DNA of 64,000 nucleotides from Dryobates pubescens (GCF_014839835.1 NC_071632.1:10496487-10560486); one strand, 5' to 3'. Positions 51,201 to 60,260 are shown, counted from the stretch's first letter. Numbers and translations are program-made. The notes: generated by a model from the letters alone, not told the origin.

Positions 51201-53301
51201 TGGTGAGGCTGGCACCCAGGAGACAGCTGAGTGCAACCAACAGCCCTGCCCTAGTGGTGGGACACAGGGTGAGTGGTGGGACAGGAGGGTGCTGGAGGTC
51301 ACGATGGTGCTGATGAGGTGCCAGTGGTGATGATGGTGGCAGTGACGGTGGTGGTGATATTAGTAGTGCTGGTGATGCTGGTGCTGAGGTGCCAGTGCCG
51401 GTGATGCTGATGGTGCCAGTGCCATACCTCATGCCCACACAGGCTGTCCCACCGGTGAGTTGTGGCAAGACCCAGAGCTACCCTACGGCTGCAACCAGAG
51501 CTGCCAGCATATTGGGCACGAGCCCCCACCTGACTGCCCTGTGCCACCAGCTGCGGGCTGTGTGTGCCAGCCTGGGCACTACCGCAACGACAGCGGGCAC
51601 TGTGTCCCGGCTGCCCAGTGCCAGTGCTGGCACCGTGGGCAGCTGCACCAGGTCAGCGATGCCAGGGGGGTTCTGGTGGTGGGGGTTGTCCCAAGGCACC
51701 CTTTGACGCTTGTTTTCCCCCTCGGCCAGGCTGGCAGCAATTGGCAGGAGTCGTGCCAGGTGTGCCACTGTGTGGCTGGGAGGGTGGTCTGTGCCCCCCT
51801 CCAGTGCTCCCCGGTCACCTGCCCTGAGGTAGGGGGTGCTGGGGGCTGGGCACTGGGGGGCTAGGAGCACTGCTGGGGTGGGGGCACCGGTGGGGATGGG
51901 GCACCGGTGGGGAGGGGGAACTGGTGGTGGTGACCACCGGCTGGGAGGTGTGCCCGTGGGCATGGGGCACGGGGGTGTGCGTGTCTGATGCTACCATAAC
52001 CCCCTGCAGGGCTCGGTCAAGGTCCGGGAGCCAGGGGGCTGCTGCCCTGTGTGCCGGGAGCTGTGGCCGGGTAAGGAGCCGGGGGCCTGGGCACGCGTGG
52101 GCACTCCCCAGGCACCCCCTGGGACCAGCGAGCTTCACCCCAGGGAGCTGGTGGGGGGGTGTGGGCAGGGTGGCAGGCTGGGCAGTGCCACCCCCGTGTC
52201 CCCCGGCTGCAGATGTGTCCCCCTCCACGTGCCACCGCGTCACCGAGCTGCGGAACATCACCCAGGGCCCCTGTGCCCTGCCTGGGGTCAACGTCACCTC
52301 CTGCGCTGGGCATTGCCCGTCCCGCACTGCCGTCACCACCCAGGTCAGCTGGGCCCCCCAGCGCCCACGGGTGCCCCTATTAGTCCCTCAGGACCAATGG
52401 GTGCTCTCAGTGCCTCTCACTGCCCTCCTCCAGCACCCATGTGTGTCCCTATCAGCCCCCAGCATCCATGGGTGCCCCCCACTGCCCCACCTCCAGCATC
52501 CATGGGTGCCCCTGGTGTTTCCCATCACTCCTTCCATCTTCCATGGGTGCCCCCATCACCCATCCCTATCACCCACGGGTGCCTCCCATGGTCCTCCCTC
52601 AGCCCCCATGGGTGCCCCTGGTGCCCCCATCCATCACCCCAGTCCTGTGGGTGCCCCTGGTGCCCCCCCAGCGCCCACGGGTGCCCCCCAGGAGCCGTAC
52701 CTGCGCAGCCTGTGCCAGTGCTGCAGTTACCAGCTGGACCCTGCCAGCCCTGTCCGCACCCTGCGGCTGCTGTGCCCGGGAGGAGGCACCCGGCCTGTGC
52801 TGCTGCCCCGGATCAGTGCCTGCCACTGCTCTGCGTGCCAGGGTGAGGGGGAGAGGGACAGGACCCCAGGGTGCAGCACCCTGAGCCCATGCTGCTGCCA
52901 GGGTGAGGGAGGGGCAGGGTGCTGCATCACCCCCAAGCTCCTGGTGCTGGCACTAAAGCAGGGGCTAGAGTGAGTGGGTGTGGGTCAGGGTGGGGGCCAA
53001 GGACAGAACCCCAGGGTGCAGCAGTCTGAGCCTGTGCTATTGCCAGGGTGTGGGACTGGGGGGCATCAGGGTGGTGGCATCACCCTGGGGGTTGCAGCAC
53101 CCCAAACTCTTGGTGTTGGCACCACAGGAGGTGCCACACTGAGTGGGTTAGGGCCAGGGTTGGGGGGGGTGGATTTAGGGTCAGGGTGGGGTTCAGTGAA
53201 TGGGAGTCAGGATCAGGGGTCAGGGTTGGGGGGGTCAGAGGGGGTGCAATTCCCTCACCCCTGTCCCCTCTGCCACAGGTGGGGATTTTTCCCAGCACTG
53301 A
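18264..53301 (+). CDS. SSPO: SCO-spondin, complete multi-exon gene
   Basis: Giant secreted glycoprotein made by the subcommissural organ and floor plate and polymerised into Reissner's fibre. ATG at 18264 opens a signal peptide ([20 protein letters not shown]). The stop is 53299-53301, after SACQG|GDFSQH (human SACQGGDFSKH). Order: EMI-like region (18424-19083); three VWD-C8-TIL units (19168-28272); ten LDLa repeats (28367-30970); TSP1 repeats with TIL modules; discoidin F5/8C (33659-34351); three more LDLa (34497-36065); a long TSP1/TIL array (36657-51267); VWC (51730-52069); CTCK (52213-53301). I count 13 LDLa but only 17 TSP1, fewer than the 25-27 of known orthologues. Exons join in frame wherever I checked; nothing suggests a pseudogene. 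Nine TIL exons end inside a cysteine codon (CxxTG|C). It is head-to-head with ZNF467, as in mammals. Introns are short and packed with minisatellites. Confidence 0.95.
18424..19083 (+). other. SSPO: SSPO N-terminal EMI-like region
   Basis: Exons 18424-18624, 18720-18802 and 18913-19083. The sequence begins [20 protein letters not shown], continues PCASLYHYS and [17 protein letters not shown] with [10 protein letters not shown], then CYGTWQCQ and [11 protein letters not shown]. This spacing of tryptophans and cysteines matches the N-terminus of mammalian SCO-spondin. Confidence 0.85.
19168..21423 (+). other. SSPO: SSPO first VWD-C8-TIL unit
   Basis: The VWD shows [20 protein letters not shown], then [12 protein letters not shown] at about 19940-19970 and [13 protein letters not shown]8 cysteines follow in 20294-20680 ([27 protein letters not shown]-like). 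TIL1 runs from 21183 to 21423 ([10 protein letters not shown]-like start, [14 protein letters not shown]) and ends with the split Cys codon before the next module. The large intron 20690-21180 holds degenerate 'gggcacccctcagttggg' repeats. Confidence 0.85.
22465..22790. repeat. 24-bp minisatellite (48-bp alternating dimer), about 13 copies
   Basis: Units of 'ggctgggatccagtgctggagcta' alternate with 'ggctgggatccagccatggagctg'. They lie inside the SSPO intron between the two halves of VWD2. Length is a multiple of three, so several plus frames stay open, but no splice model includes it. Confidence 0.9.
23330..23660. repeat. GGGAT-rich microsatellite-like tract
   Basis: A 'gggatggga' based pentamer array, pure over 23604-23645, extends degenerately on both sides within an SSPO intron. 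A related 'gggatgaggatgaagatgagg' tract lies at 24365-24680. Confidence 0.85.
24178..24240. repeat. Perfect 13-bp inverted repeat (hairpin) in SSPO intron
   Basis: TCTGATGAAAGCC at 24178-24190 and its exact complement GGCTTTCATCAGA at 24228-24240 enclose 37 bp. The surrounding intron is low-complexity G-rich DNA, from which this stem stands out. Confidence 0.75.
24746..28272 (+). other. SSPO: SSPO third VWD-C8-TIL unit
   Basis: A TIL exon (24746-24930, [21 protein letters not shown]) and 25311-25405 lead to VWD3 ([20 protein letters not shown], 25518-25773) and [17 protein letters not shown] (about 26380-26430). C8-3 lies at 26630-26965 ([16 protein letters not shown]), and TIL3 at 27247-27398 and 28180-28272. 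Confidence 0.85.
27598..28160. repeat. 56-bp minisatellite, about 10 copies, in SSPO intron
   Basis: Near-identical 56-bp units carry 'aggtcattgcagaaatggtg' then 'tggggctggcatggag'. As 56 is not a multiple of three, each forward frame cycles through all three readings and all stay open. This explains the three long overlapping plus-strand ORFs here, none of which is a gene. Copies differ at one or two sites (agctgctg, agttggtg, agttgctg). Confidence 0.92.
28367..31133 (+). other. SSPO: SSPO LDLa cluster (10 repeats) and first TSP1 repeat
   Basis: LDL-receptor class A repeats with the calcium cage D-x-S/T-D-E are at about 28440-28534, 28540-28650, 28660-28767, 29173-29290, 29291-29400, 29503-29625, 29974-30095, 30096-30213, 30330-30440 and 30774-30970 (for example [15 protein letters not shown]). 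The last is split by an intron and runs into TSP1-1 ([20 protein letters not shown]), which ends at 31133. Confidence 0.85.
31687..36065 (+). other. SSPO: SSPO TSP1-2/3, discoidin domain and LDLa 11-13
   Basis: TSP1-2 ([17 protein letters not shown]) is at 31687-31839. A TIL-like module is at 32253-32690. TSP1-3 ([20 protein letters not shown]) and a VWC-like stretch lie at 32783-33325. A Pro/Thr linker (33447-33567) leads to F5/8[21 protein letters not shown] at 33659, [12 protein letters not shown], then [20 protein letters not shown], with LELLGCPP near 34350. LDLa 11 (34497-34632), 12 (34970-35118) and 13 (35930-36065, [16 protein letters not shown]) follow. A CR1 LINE sits in the intron between 11 and 12. 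Confidence 0.85.
34645..34878 (+). mobile_element. CR1 LINE 3' end, 5'-truncated, in SSPO intron
   Basis: The sequence 'gttcttccctgagag', 'ggagtcaccgtccctggggg', 'tgttcaagaggggattgg' and the tail 'cttgatgatctctgaggtct' then 'ttctgggagtctgtgattc' match the conserved CR1 3' UTR and its octamer-like end. The fragment is about 230 bp, sense to SSPO. CR1 copies are usually 5'-truncated like this. Confidence 0.85.
38190..38560. repeat. Degenerate 'caccctgacaccatg / cactgtgccac' repeat in SSPO intron
   Basis: Short units of 'cactgtgccac(c/t)', 'acaccaggacac' and 'caacaccctgacatgcc' fill the intron before TSP1-6. Comparable degenerate tracts fill the introns at 31240-31540, 40390-41015, 41260-41560 (gtcccatccctgtcc units), 45520-45800 and 52345-52690 (cacgggtgcccc units). 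Confidence 0.6.
40142..40326 (+). repeat. SSPO: In-frame 15-bp coding repeat ([10 protein letters not shown]) in SSPO
   Basis: About 12 units of 15 bp encode five-residue blocks [10 protein letters not shown] or STHGP inside the exon that begins [18 protein letters not shown] (about 40052-40387). Four N-glycosylation sequons NGT are created. In human the same linker is a non-repetitive Leu/Gly/Pro stretch. Confidence 0.9.
46035..46292 (+). repeat. SSPO: In-frame 15-bp coding repeat (GTHGN/NDT) in an SSPO TSP1 domain
   Basis: About 17 five-codon units ([15 protein letters not shown] and relatives) are inserted in the TSP1 repeat that starts [16 protein letters not shown] and resumes [10 protein letters not shown]. 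Two 60-bp blocks near 46168 and 46228 are identical, showing recent duplication. About ten N-x-T sequons result. Confidence 0.92.
47996..48420 (+). repeat. SSPO: In-frame degenerate 15-bp coding repeat (PDEWT/EGT) in SSPO
   Basis: Roughly 140 residues of acidic Thr-, Trp- and Pro-rich units ([24 protein letters not shown]) sit between SEWGPCSPC and [18 protein letters not shown] of one TSP1-like module. In human the corresponding linker is about 45 non-repetitive residues. Units are more diverged than in the other two coding arrays, suggesting an older expansion. Confidence 0.88.
48822..53301 (+). other. SSPO: SSPO C-terminal part: TIL, TSP1-17, TIL, VWC, CTCK
   Basis: A TIL is split between 48822-48932 ([20 protein letters not shown]) and 50845-50967 ([14 protein letters not shown]) by the minisatellite-filled intron. 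TSP1-17 ([20 protein letters not shown]) lies at 51050-51267, and a TIL ([15 protein letters not shown]) at about 51452-51650. VWC ([17 protein letters not shown]) ends near 52069. The CTCK knot exons are 52213-52341, 52692-52842 and 53279-53301 ([36 protein letters not shown]). Confidence 0.88.
48947..50820. repeat. 19-bp minisatellite, about 95-100 copies, in SSPO intron
   Basis: The array uses units CTGCCCCTGCCCCACxGTG (x = C, G or T) and CTGCCCCTGCACTATAGTG, with rare 18-bp and 25-bp variants. It fills almost the whole 48933-50844 intron that splits a TIL domain. Unit types are interspersed and some multi-unit blocks recur. All ORFs across it are repeat artefacts. Confidence 0.95.
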
Positions 53302-53329
53302 CCCAGCACAGCTTCTCCCCTGGCGACAC

Positions 53330-53670
53330 CCCTGGGAGGTGGGACACCCCTGGGAGCTGGGACACCTCTGAGGAGCTGAGACACCCCTGGGAGCTGGGAC
53401 ACCCCTGGGAGCTGGGACACCTCTGAGGAGCTGAGACACCCCTGGGAGGTGGGACACCCCTGGGAGCTGGGACACCTCTGAGGAGCTGAGACACCCCTGG
53501 GAGCTGGGACACCTCTGAGGAGCTGAGACACCCCTGGGAGCTGGGACACCTCTGAGGAGCTGGGACACCCCTGGGAGCTGGGACACCTCTGAGGAGCTGA
53601 GACACCCCTGGGAGCTGGGACACCCCTGGGAGCTGAGACACCCCTGGGAGCTGAGACACCCCTGAGCATC
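53330..53670. repeat. 18/19-bp minisatellite just after the SSPO stop codon
   Basis: Units 'gacacccctgggagctgg' and 'gacacctctgaggagctga' alternate about 18 times, starting 30 bp after the SSPO stop. They would lie in the 3' UTR. No AATAAA was found near. Confidence 0.9.
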
Positions 53671-53739
53671 TGGGAGATGTTTCTGTATTGTTTCTGCTCA
53701 GGCGCCCTCAGACTGGGGGGACCTGCCCTCAGAACCTGC

Positions 53740-54190
53740 AGCTGGCAAAGTTAAAGCAGCTTACAAGAAACAGGCTCTGAATTTCTTTGTGTCCTCTGGA
53801 ACAGGAGGTTCTCTTCCTCCTCTGCTCTGCCTTGGTGAGACCACAGCTGGAGTCCTGAGTCCAGTTCTGGGCTCCCCAGTTCAAGAGAGACAGGGAACTA
53901 CTGGAGAGAATCCAGTGGAAGCTGGGCAGCTGCAGAGGGACCTGGAGCATCTCTGTGAGGAGGAAAGGCTGAGAGCCCTGGGGCCTGGAGAAGAGCAGCC
54001 CCAAAAGGGATCTGATCAATGCTCAGCAAGAGCTAAAGGGCTGGGGAGAGGAGGCTGGGGCTGGGTTCAAGAGGAGATTGGACGTGGCACTTGGTGCCAT
54101 GGTCTAGTCATCAGGTCTGTGGAGACAGGCTGGACTCGATGATCCTTGGGGTCTCTTCCAACCTTAGTGATACTGTGAGACTGTGGTTCT
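53740..54190 (+). mobile_element. CR1 LINE fragment, 3' part
   Basis: Typical CR1 phrases are 'tgctctgccttggtgagacc', 'ctggagtcctgagtccagtt', 'ctgtgaggaggaaaggctga' and the 3' tail 'gatgatccttggggtctctt' then 'ccaaccttagtgatactgtg'. Plus orientation, 5'-truncated. Confidence 0.85.
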
Positions 54191-54194
54191 TGTG

Positions 54195-54335
54195 GCCAGG
54201 GACAGGACAAGGGGCAACAGACACAAAATGGAACCCAGGAGGTTCTATCTGAAGAGCAGGAGAAAGTTCTTTGGTGTGGGAGTGCTGGGGCCCTGCAGCA
54301 GGCTGTCCAGAGGTTGCTGAGGATCCTGTGCAGGG
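54195..54335 (+). mobile_element. CR1 LINE fragment
   Basis: 'ggacaggacaaggggcaaca', 'ggttctatctgaagagcagg' and 'agaaagttctttggtgtggg' match the CR1 region just upstream of the 3' end. It directly follows another CR1 tail, so it is a separate insertion or a remnant of the host copy. Confidence 0.65.
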
Positions 54336-54509
54336 TCAGGTGCTGGAGGGTGATGTCCAGAAGCTAACACATGAGACATCAGCTGGGCCTCAGACACAAG
54401 GCAGCCATCTCCTCACTCCCAGCTTTCCACACAAGGCAGAAATTTGCCCTTCCCTTATCTCAAACTCCTGTGACCATTGGGGACTTCTGAGTGCTCAGCC
54501 AGGGGTGAC

Positions 54510-54830
54510 ACCATGCTATGGTTTCAACCCAGCCAGTGGCTGAATTCCCAAACCAGTTGCTCACACAAGCCCAAGGCCCCCATGCTTAGGTGTCTGAGGA
54601 AGTCACACGATGCCCTGTGGGCTGAGATCAGGAGGCTTTGATAGAACCATCCAATGTCCTGCCCCTCACACAGCACGGGCCACAGAGAGCACAGCACCAG
54701 AAAACCACCTCCTCCCTCAAAGCCTGCAACCAGCAAAGCAGAAGAGCCCCAACCCCCCCAAACCACAAGCCAGGGGGGGAAAAGAAAAGAAACAAACAAA
54801 AGAGCCCCCAGAAAGAGGAACCGGCTCAAA
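54510..54830. mobile_element. Possible endogenous retrovirus LTR remnant
   Basis: 'catgctatggtttcaaccca' followed by 'gccagtggctgaa' resembles a widespread avian ERV LTR motif (atggtttaaccccagctggcagc). The rest, to a purine-rich tail near 54800, is too diverged to classify. It is a fossil at most. 54336-54510 shows nothing recognisable. Confidence 0.3.
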
Positions 54831-54849
54831 GAAGAGCAGAGAACGAAGT

Positions 54850-55245
54850 GTGACCAGGACCAGGGAGGTGATTCTGCCACTTTGCTCTGCTGACACCCCC
54901 ACCTGCAGTACTGCATCCCGTTCTAGAGCCCACAACCCAAGGACATGGAGCTGCTGGAAAGGGTCCATGATGATCAGACAGCTGGAGACCCTCCTCTGGG
55001 GACAGGCTGAGAGAGCTGGGGCTGCTCAGCCTGGAGAGACCTTAGAACAGCCTTCCAGGACCTGAAGAGGGCTACAGGGGAGCTGGAAAGGGACTTTTTA
55101 CAAGGGCTTGTAGTGGTAGGACTGGAGCAGGGGACATTCAGGTTGGACATCAGGAGAAAGCTCTCTACAATGAGGGTTGCCCAAAGATGTGGTGGAGGCT
55201 CCACCCCTGGAAACGTTCAAAGGGGCAAATCCTGAGAGCTTTGGT
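54850..55245 (+). mobile_element. CR1 LINE fragment, 3' part
   Basis: 'gaccaggaccagggaggtga', 'cagctggagaccctcctctg', 'gggacaggctgagagagctg', 'gggctgctcagcctggagag' and 'ggactttttacaagggcttg' are diagnostic CR1 3' sequences. Plus orientation. Confidence 0.85.
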
Positions 55246-56105
55246 GGCCTTTTGTGATGGGGCCATAACGTTGGTGGTTAAGGGAAGAGAAAGTGAGGTC
55301 ATGTCCGTGGACTTGTGCAAAGTGACCGACCCTGACCCACACTACATCCCAGTCCCTAACTTGGAAAGAAGGATTTGACAGATGGAGCACTGGCTGCATA
55401 AAGGACTGGTGGGGTGGTTGGTCTCATGAGTAGTGATCAATGTCAGCATGCAGACCTGGGCCAAGCACTGTCCCTCAGGGGTCAATACTGGGACCAGTGC
55501 TGTTTAGTATCTTTGTGGGTCGCATGGACACTGGGATCCAGGCACCCTCAGCAAGTTTCCTGACACCACCAAGCTGTGTGCTGTAGTTGACAGTCTGGAG
55601 GGAAGGGATGGAGTCCTGCTCTGCAGCCCCCAACACAAGAAGGACATGAGTTTGTTGGAGAGGGTCTAGAGGAGGCCACAAAGATTATCAAATGGCTGGA
55701 AACCTTTCCTCCAAGGACAGGCTGAGGGAGAAGGGTCTTCTCAGTCTGGAGAAGAGGCCAGAGACACCTTGGTGCAGCCTTCCAGTATCTGAGGGAGGCT
55801 ACAGGAGAGCTGGGGAGGGATGTTTGATAAGGGCCTGTGGTGACAGGACAAGGGGCAACAGTTTGAAACTAGAGCAGGGGAGGTTTAGGGTAGACATTAG
55901 GAAGTTCTTTATTGTGAGGGTGGGGAGACACTGGAATGAGCTGCACAGAGAAACTGTGGACACCTCATCCCTGGAGGCATTCAAGGCCAGGCTGGATGAG
56001 GCTTTGAGCAGCATGGTCTAGTGGGAGGTGTCCCTGCCCAGGGGAGTTGAACTGGGCGATCATTAAGGTCCCCTCCAGCCCAAGCCCTTCTATGGAATCC
56101 TGTGT
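55246..56105 (+). mobile_element. CR1 LINE, longer copy reaching into ORF2 (reverse transcriptase end)
   Basis: The 5' part (55260-55600) carries CR1 ORF2 C-terminal sequence ('tccctcaggggtcaatactgg', 'accagtgctgtttagtatct', 'cctcagcaagtttcctgaca'). It continues through the standard 3' UTR ('ggacaggctgagggagaagg', 'gaggtttagggtagacatta') to 'ttctatggaatcctgtg' at about 56105. Frames are interrupted, so this is a decayed, 5'-truncated copy. Confidence 0.88.
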
Positions 56106-56543
56106 CTCCAAGTGTCTGGGCAGCAGTCCAGAAAGAGCTGCTGTCTGAGCTGACAGAGGCTGAGCTCCGATTCTGTCCCCTGCAGAAGTGAAGCCAAGCA
56201 GGTGTCTCAGGGCTGGGGGCCCACCGGCTTGCGGCCACCACCTCGCTCCACGTTCCTCCTTGGTGCCATGGAGCACAGACCACCGCACCTCCAGCAGCCT
56301 GTGCCTGCTCTGCTCCCCCTGTGCTTCCCAGCAGGGTCCTTCTGTGCTCCCGGCAGGGCGCACAGGGAGAAGCGGGGGAAGAACTCTGGCAGAGCAGCAG
56401 GAGAGGATCCTCTCCTCGGTGTGCACACCACAGCACACCATCACCTCGCTCTGGTGCCGCTCGGGGCAGGGGCAGAGCCGCTTCCCTGCGTGGGTGGGGG
56501 CTGGGCTGCCCTCGAAGCTCCCGCGAGCGGGGCAGGCAGAGCG

Positions 56544-59500
56544 TCACTGGCTGGCGTGGGTGCGCTGGTGGGTGACGAAGCGGCACTTGCGCGTGAAGCC
56601 CTTGCCGCACTGGCGGCAGGCGAAGGGCTTCTCCCTGCTGTGGATGACCTGGTGGATGTCCAGGTTGCTTTTGTAGGTGAAGCTCTTGCCGCACTCCGTG
56701 CACAGGTAGGGCTTCTCTCCGGTGTGGATGCGCTGGTGGGAGACAAAGTGACCTTTCTGGGTGAAGCTCTTGCCGCACTCGGCACAGAGGAAGGGCTTGA
56801 CGCTGCTGTGGATGCGCTGGTGCATCACCAGGGTGCTTTTCTGGTTGAAGCTCTTGCCGCACTTGGGGCATTCAAAGGGCTTCTCACCGGTGTGGATGCG
56901 CTGGTGGATGACCAGGCTGCCCTTGTAGGTGAAACCCTTGCCGCACTGCGGGCAGGCGAAGGGCTGCTCGCCCGTGTGGATGCGCTGGTGGTTGACCAGG
57001 CTGACTTTGTACCTGAAGCTCTTGCCGCACCCAGGGCAGACATAAGGCTTCATGCCCGTGTGCATGTGCTGGTGCTGGAGCAGGTCGTCCTTCCTGCTGA
57101 AGCTCTTCCCACACTCACTGCAGACAAAGGGACGCTTGGCCACGCGCCTCTGGGCACCGCCTGTCCTGCAGCTGGAGGGAGGCAGCTGCCAACCACTTGA
57201 TGCTGGAGCCATCACCTTCTCCAGGCAGACATCCTGCTGCTCAGCATCATGGGGCTGGGGGCTGAAGGAATCCCCTGAGGACAAAGCCCCCTGGCTCTCC
57301 GTATGCTCTGCCACCGCTGCTCTCACCCCCTCCTTGGGTCCCAACTTGTCATCTGCCAAGAGAAGGGAGCTGTGCACACAGCCATAGCTCTGCAGCCTGC
57401 CCAGAGATCCCCCCAGAACTGTGTCCACCCCTCCCAGCAGCCCTGCTCCCTCCCAGAAGGAGAGTTGACCATCAAAAGCTGGCCACAGAGATAGGGTAGC
57501 TCTGAGCGTGGTGACCTGCTGCAAATTGCTGCCTGTCTGGCAAGGACCCTTCCTTCACTCCAAGCACAGTGAGGTTGTACCCTCCCCTCCCTCTGTCCCT
57601 CCAGTGCTCACCTGCTCCAACACTATGGCTGTGACCTCCTGGGTCATCCAGACCTTTGGGACATCTGATGCACAACTCCTCCTCTGGCTCCAGCTTCACA
57701 ACGACCTCAGCATTGGCATCACCTGCATGCAGAGAACATGGAGCTTATCGTGGGTACTGGCAGAGCCAGAGCAGCCACCAATGGTGGCAGCCAGCACCCA
57801 CCCCTCCTGCACCAGCAGCCTGCAAAGGAGCTGGTCCCCTCAGCCCTACTCACAGGCAGTGGGCTGCTGGGACACATCCTTGTGCTGGGAGCTCCAGTGG
57901 TGCCCACCAAACATCTCATCTTTGATTCTCACCATGGGCTCTGCTTGGATGCCTGTAGAGGGAAAGGCTCAGCCCATGTGCTGGTGGAAAGTAGGGAGGG
58001 TTGGTGACAGTGGCTGCAGCTGAATCAGCACTAACCTCCCCTGGGACAGGGAGATCTTCTCCCAGCCCTGCAGCCATACTTCAAACCACCCTAACAGGCC
58101 CCTTGCAGCGCAGCAAGTGCTGATGGAGTCAAACATGGTGGAATGCCACCCTCAGCCCCAGGCACATCCCCAGATGACACAGAAGCCCAGAAACTGACTC
58201 TGCCTTTACCCAGGGAGGTCAGGAGCTCGTAGATGTCCAGCATGACGCTGCGGTAGAGCTCCTGCTGCTCCTCGGTGATGGCCTCCCACTCGGCACGGCT
58301 CAGGTAGACAGCGACGTCCTCGAAGGTCACTGGTACCTGCCACAGAAGAGTTGCAGCCTCTGTCACATGAGGGGAGCCTCAGCCATGAGGCAAAAGGGGC
58401 TTGCATAAGATTTATGCTGCAGGGGCAATCTCCAGCCCTGCAGAGAGCTCCCACGGGCTGAGATTTAGAGCACCAAGGGCAGTGCTGGAGTCTGAGCAGC
58501 TTCAGGGGGAATTCTGCATCTTCAGAGAGCAACGTCCCAGAGAGATGCTGCCTGAGCTGGGGGCTGTTCTTGGGGCAGCCCCTCATGACCCTGCGTGCTT
58601 ACATCCCACTGAGGCTGTAATGGTGCTGGCATCAAGCAGGGAGGAGGGTTTGGGGATCTGCTTTGCCACAGGACTGATGTAAAGAGGAGGGGGACAGGGA
58701 CAGCTGTGGGGACAACACGATGTCATGGGGCAAGAGAAGCAGTGAAGACTGAGGGCGGAAATGGGGATACTGGAGGGAGACAATGCCATGGGGTAGCAGT
58801 GCAGAGGGCTGGATGGGGAGCAATAGTCCAAGGGGATGGGAACAATGTCACAGGGAGGGCAAGTACCACAGCAGGGGGAAATATCACAGAGGGAACCATG
58901 TCACTGATACCCTACTAACCTAAACATTGTGGAATATACAATCCTCATAGCATGTGTCCATTTGTACTAACTTGTGGACATTCAGGGGTGTGCAGTCTCT
59001 ATATCTAAACTAATAACCATTAACTGTGTAAAGAATTTGTCACTGTGGGTTTTAGAAAGAAGAACAAACTGGTTTAGGCTGACTCTGTGGCCAGCTTGTC
59101 TCACCACCCATACTGGGCAGCCTAGAGTATGCACGATGAAGAAGTTCAGCTACAGGCCATAACGGTAGAGGGAGATGGAAAACCCCAAGCAACCACCAGA
59201 GGACCCCTGCAGTACACAATAAGCTCCAGTGTAGGAGATTCACATATGTCATGAATTGCTGGAACGAATATGAATATGCTAATCACGTCTTACAAAAATG
59301 GTGGTCATGTATGAGATGTAACCACATACTCTGCATTTCACTGGCTTAGGTGGAACGATCCCCCAGTGTCGCGATAATAAAGAAACGCCTGTCCTCTGAC
59401 ACCTCATTGTTCTTAGGGATCATCACGACGGGGAGTGGTGCAGAGGGTTGGATGGGGACAACAGTAAAGGGGGACTGGCAAGGGCAGTGTGGTGTAGGGG

Positions 59501-59901
59501 CTGGGGACGGACACATCGGAGCGGCGAGTGTCATGGGGGGGACGACGAATTCAGAGCCAGCCATGACAGCGGAAAGAGGACGCAGCGGAACCCTGACCAA
59601 AGAGGCGTGAGGGGAGCGAGGGGTCCGCCTAGAGCCGGAGATGGAAGAGCCCGCTAGCGAGGAAGGCTGGGCCAGGCCGGGCTACCTTCCGCCAGGGCCC
59701 GGCTCCTACCTGCGTCTGCCCTGCCGTGGCAGACAAGGAAGCCCCGGCGAAGGGTCCCTGCTCATCGCCGGGGCTCCTCGCTCTCCGCCGGGAGGTCCTT
59801 GCTTCCTTGTGGGGCTCCCCGCTGCCCACCGAGTGGCTCTCGCTGCCTTCCAGCGATGCTCGCTCCCTGCCGCGCTGTCCCTGTTCCTCTCCGGGCGTCA
59901 T
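56544..59901 (-). CDS. KRAB C2H2 zinc-finger protein, seven fingers, five coding exons
   Basis: Predicted nuclear DNA-binding repressor of 445 residues. Coding exons on the minus strand are 59901-59710, 58336-58210, 57952-57854, 57722-57612 and 57352-56544; phases (0,1,1,1) and GT/AG edges all agree. The second exon is exactly 127 bp, the usual KRAB-A exon size, and encodes [20 protein letters not shown] with [18 protein letters not shown]. The two middle exons ([30 protein letters not shown]) show no clear KRAB-B. The last exon has seven fingers, from [20 protein letters not shown] to [20 protein letters not shown], and ends RTHASQ. The start ATG at 59901 is a choice; an in-frame ATG at 59979 is possible. 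I cannot name the orthologue. In human, KRAB genes (ZNF862, ZNF777 group) occupy this side of SSPO. An LTR fossil and tandem repeats lie in intron 1. Confidence 0.88.
58680..58900. repeat. Low-copy tandem repeat flanking the LTR insertion
   Basis: Units such as 'gtgcagagggctggatgggg' and 'gggacaatgtcacagggagg' recur here and again at 59430-59560 ('gtgcagagggttggatgggg'), on the other side of the LTR-like element, in intron 1 of the KRAB gene. Confidence 0.55.
58928..59406 (+). mobile_element. Likely solo LTR of an avian endogenous retrovirus
   Basis: An AT-richer island of about 480 bp differs in composition from everything around it. It could begin TGTGGAATATAC and end in CA, with AATAAA at about 59375-59380 about 30 bp before the end, as in the R-U5 part of an LTR. 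No internal retroviral genes adjoin it, so it would be a solo LTR, plus orientation. Family not determined. Ends are approximate and no convincing target-site duplication was seen. Age cannot be judged from one copy. Confidence 0.5.
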
Positions 59902-60260
59902 CGGTCTCCTGGGGTGCTCCTCTCCCCGCCTCGCCGGTGCGCCGTGACTTACAGACCGTTGCCGGGGACCGTACCTCAACTCACGCTGCAGCCCCGCTTC
60001 CGCCCCCCACGGCCGCTTCCGGCCCCGCCCCTCCCGGAAGGGTGCCCGTTAGCACGTGACCCGCCGCGTCCGCTGGCGGCGGCGCCGTTGAGTGGCCGCT
60101 CACGTGAGCTGCGCCGCCGCCGCCATTGGCCCCTCGGGTGGCGCTGCGCTGGGGCGGCAGCGGCGCCGCCCTCGGCGCTGGCTCTGCAGGGGCTTCCGGC
60201 GCTGGCAGTAGCCGAGGTGCGAGTGGCGCCTGGTGGCTGTTTGTAGGGGATGCCGCGGGC
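59570..60260 (-). promoter_or_regulatory. CpG-island promoter of the KRAB zinc-finger gene
   Basis: CpG density rises sharply from 59570, covering the first coding exon (59901-59710) and continuing to about 60260. 'cttccgccccccacggccgcttccggccccgcccc' at 59996-60030 offers ETS- and SP1-like sites. The island could be bidirectional, but no plus-strand exon is identifiable to its right before a CR1 element starts. Confidence 0.6.

Noticed and set aside
18264-53301. SSPO as a pseudogene, as human SSPO has sometimes been annotated
   Set aside because: Signal peptide, all domain blocks and the conserved C-terminus read in frame with normal splice sites. The missing TSP1 repeats leave an in-frame junction.
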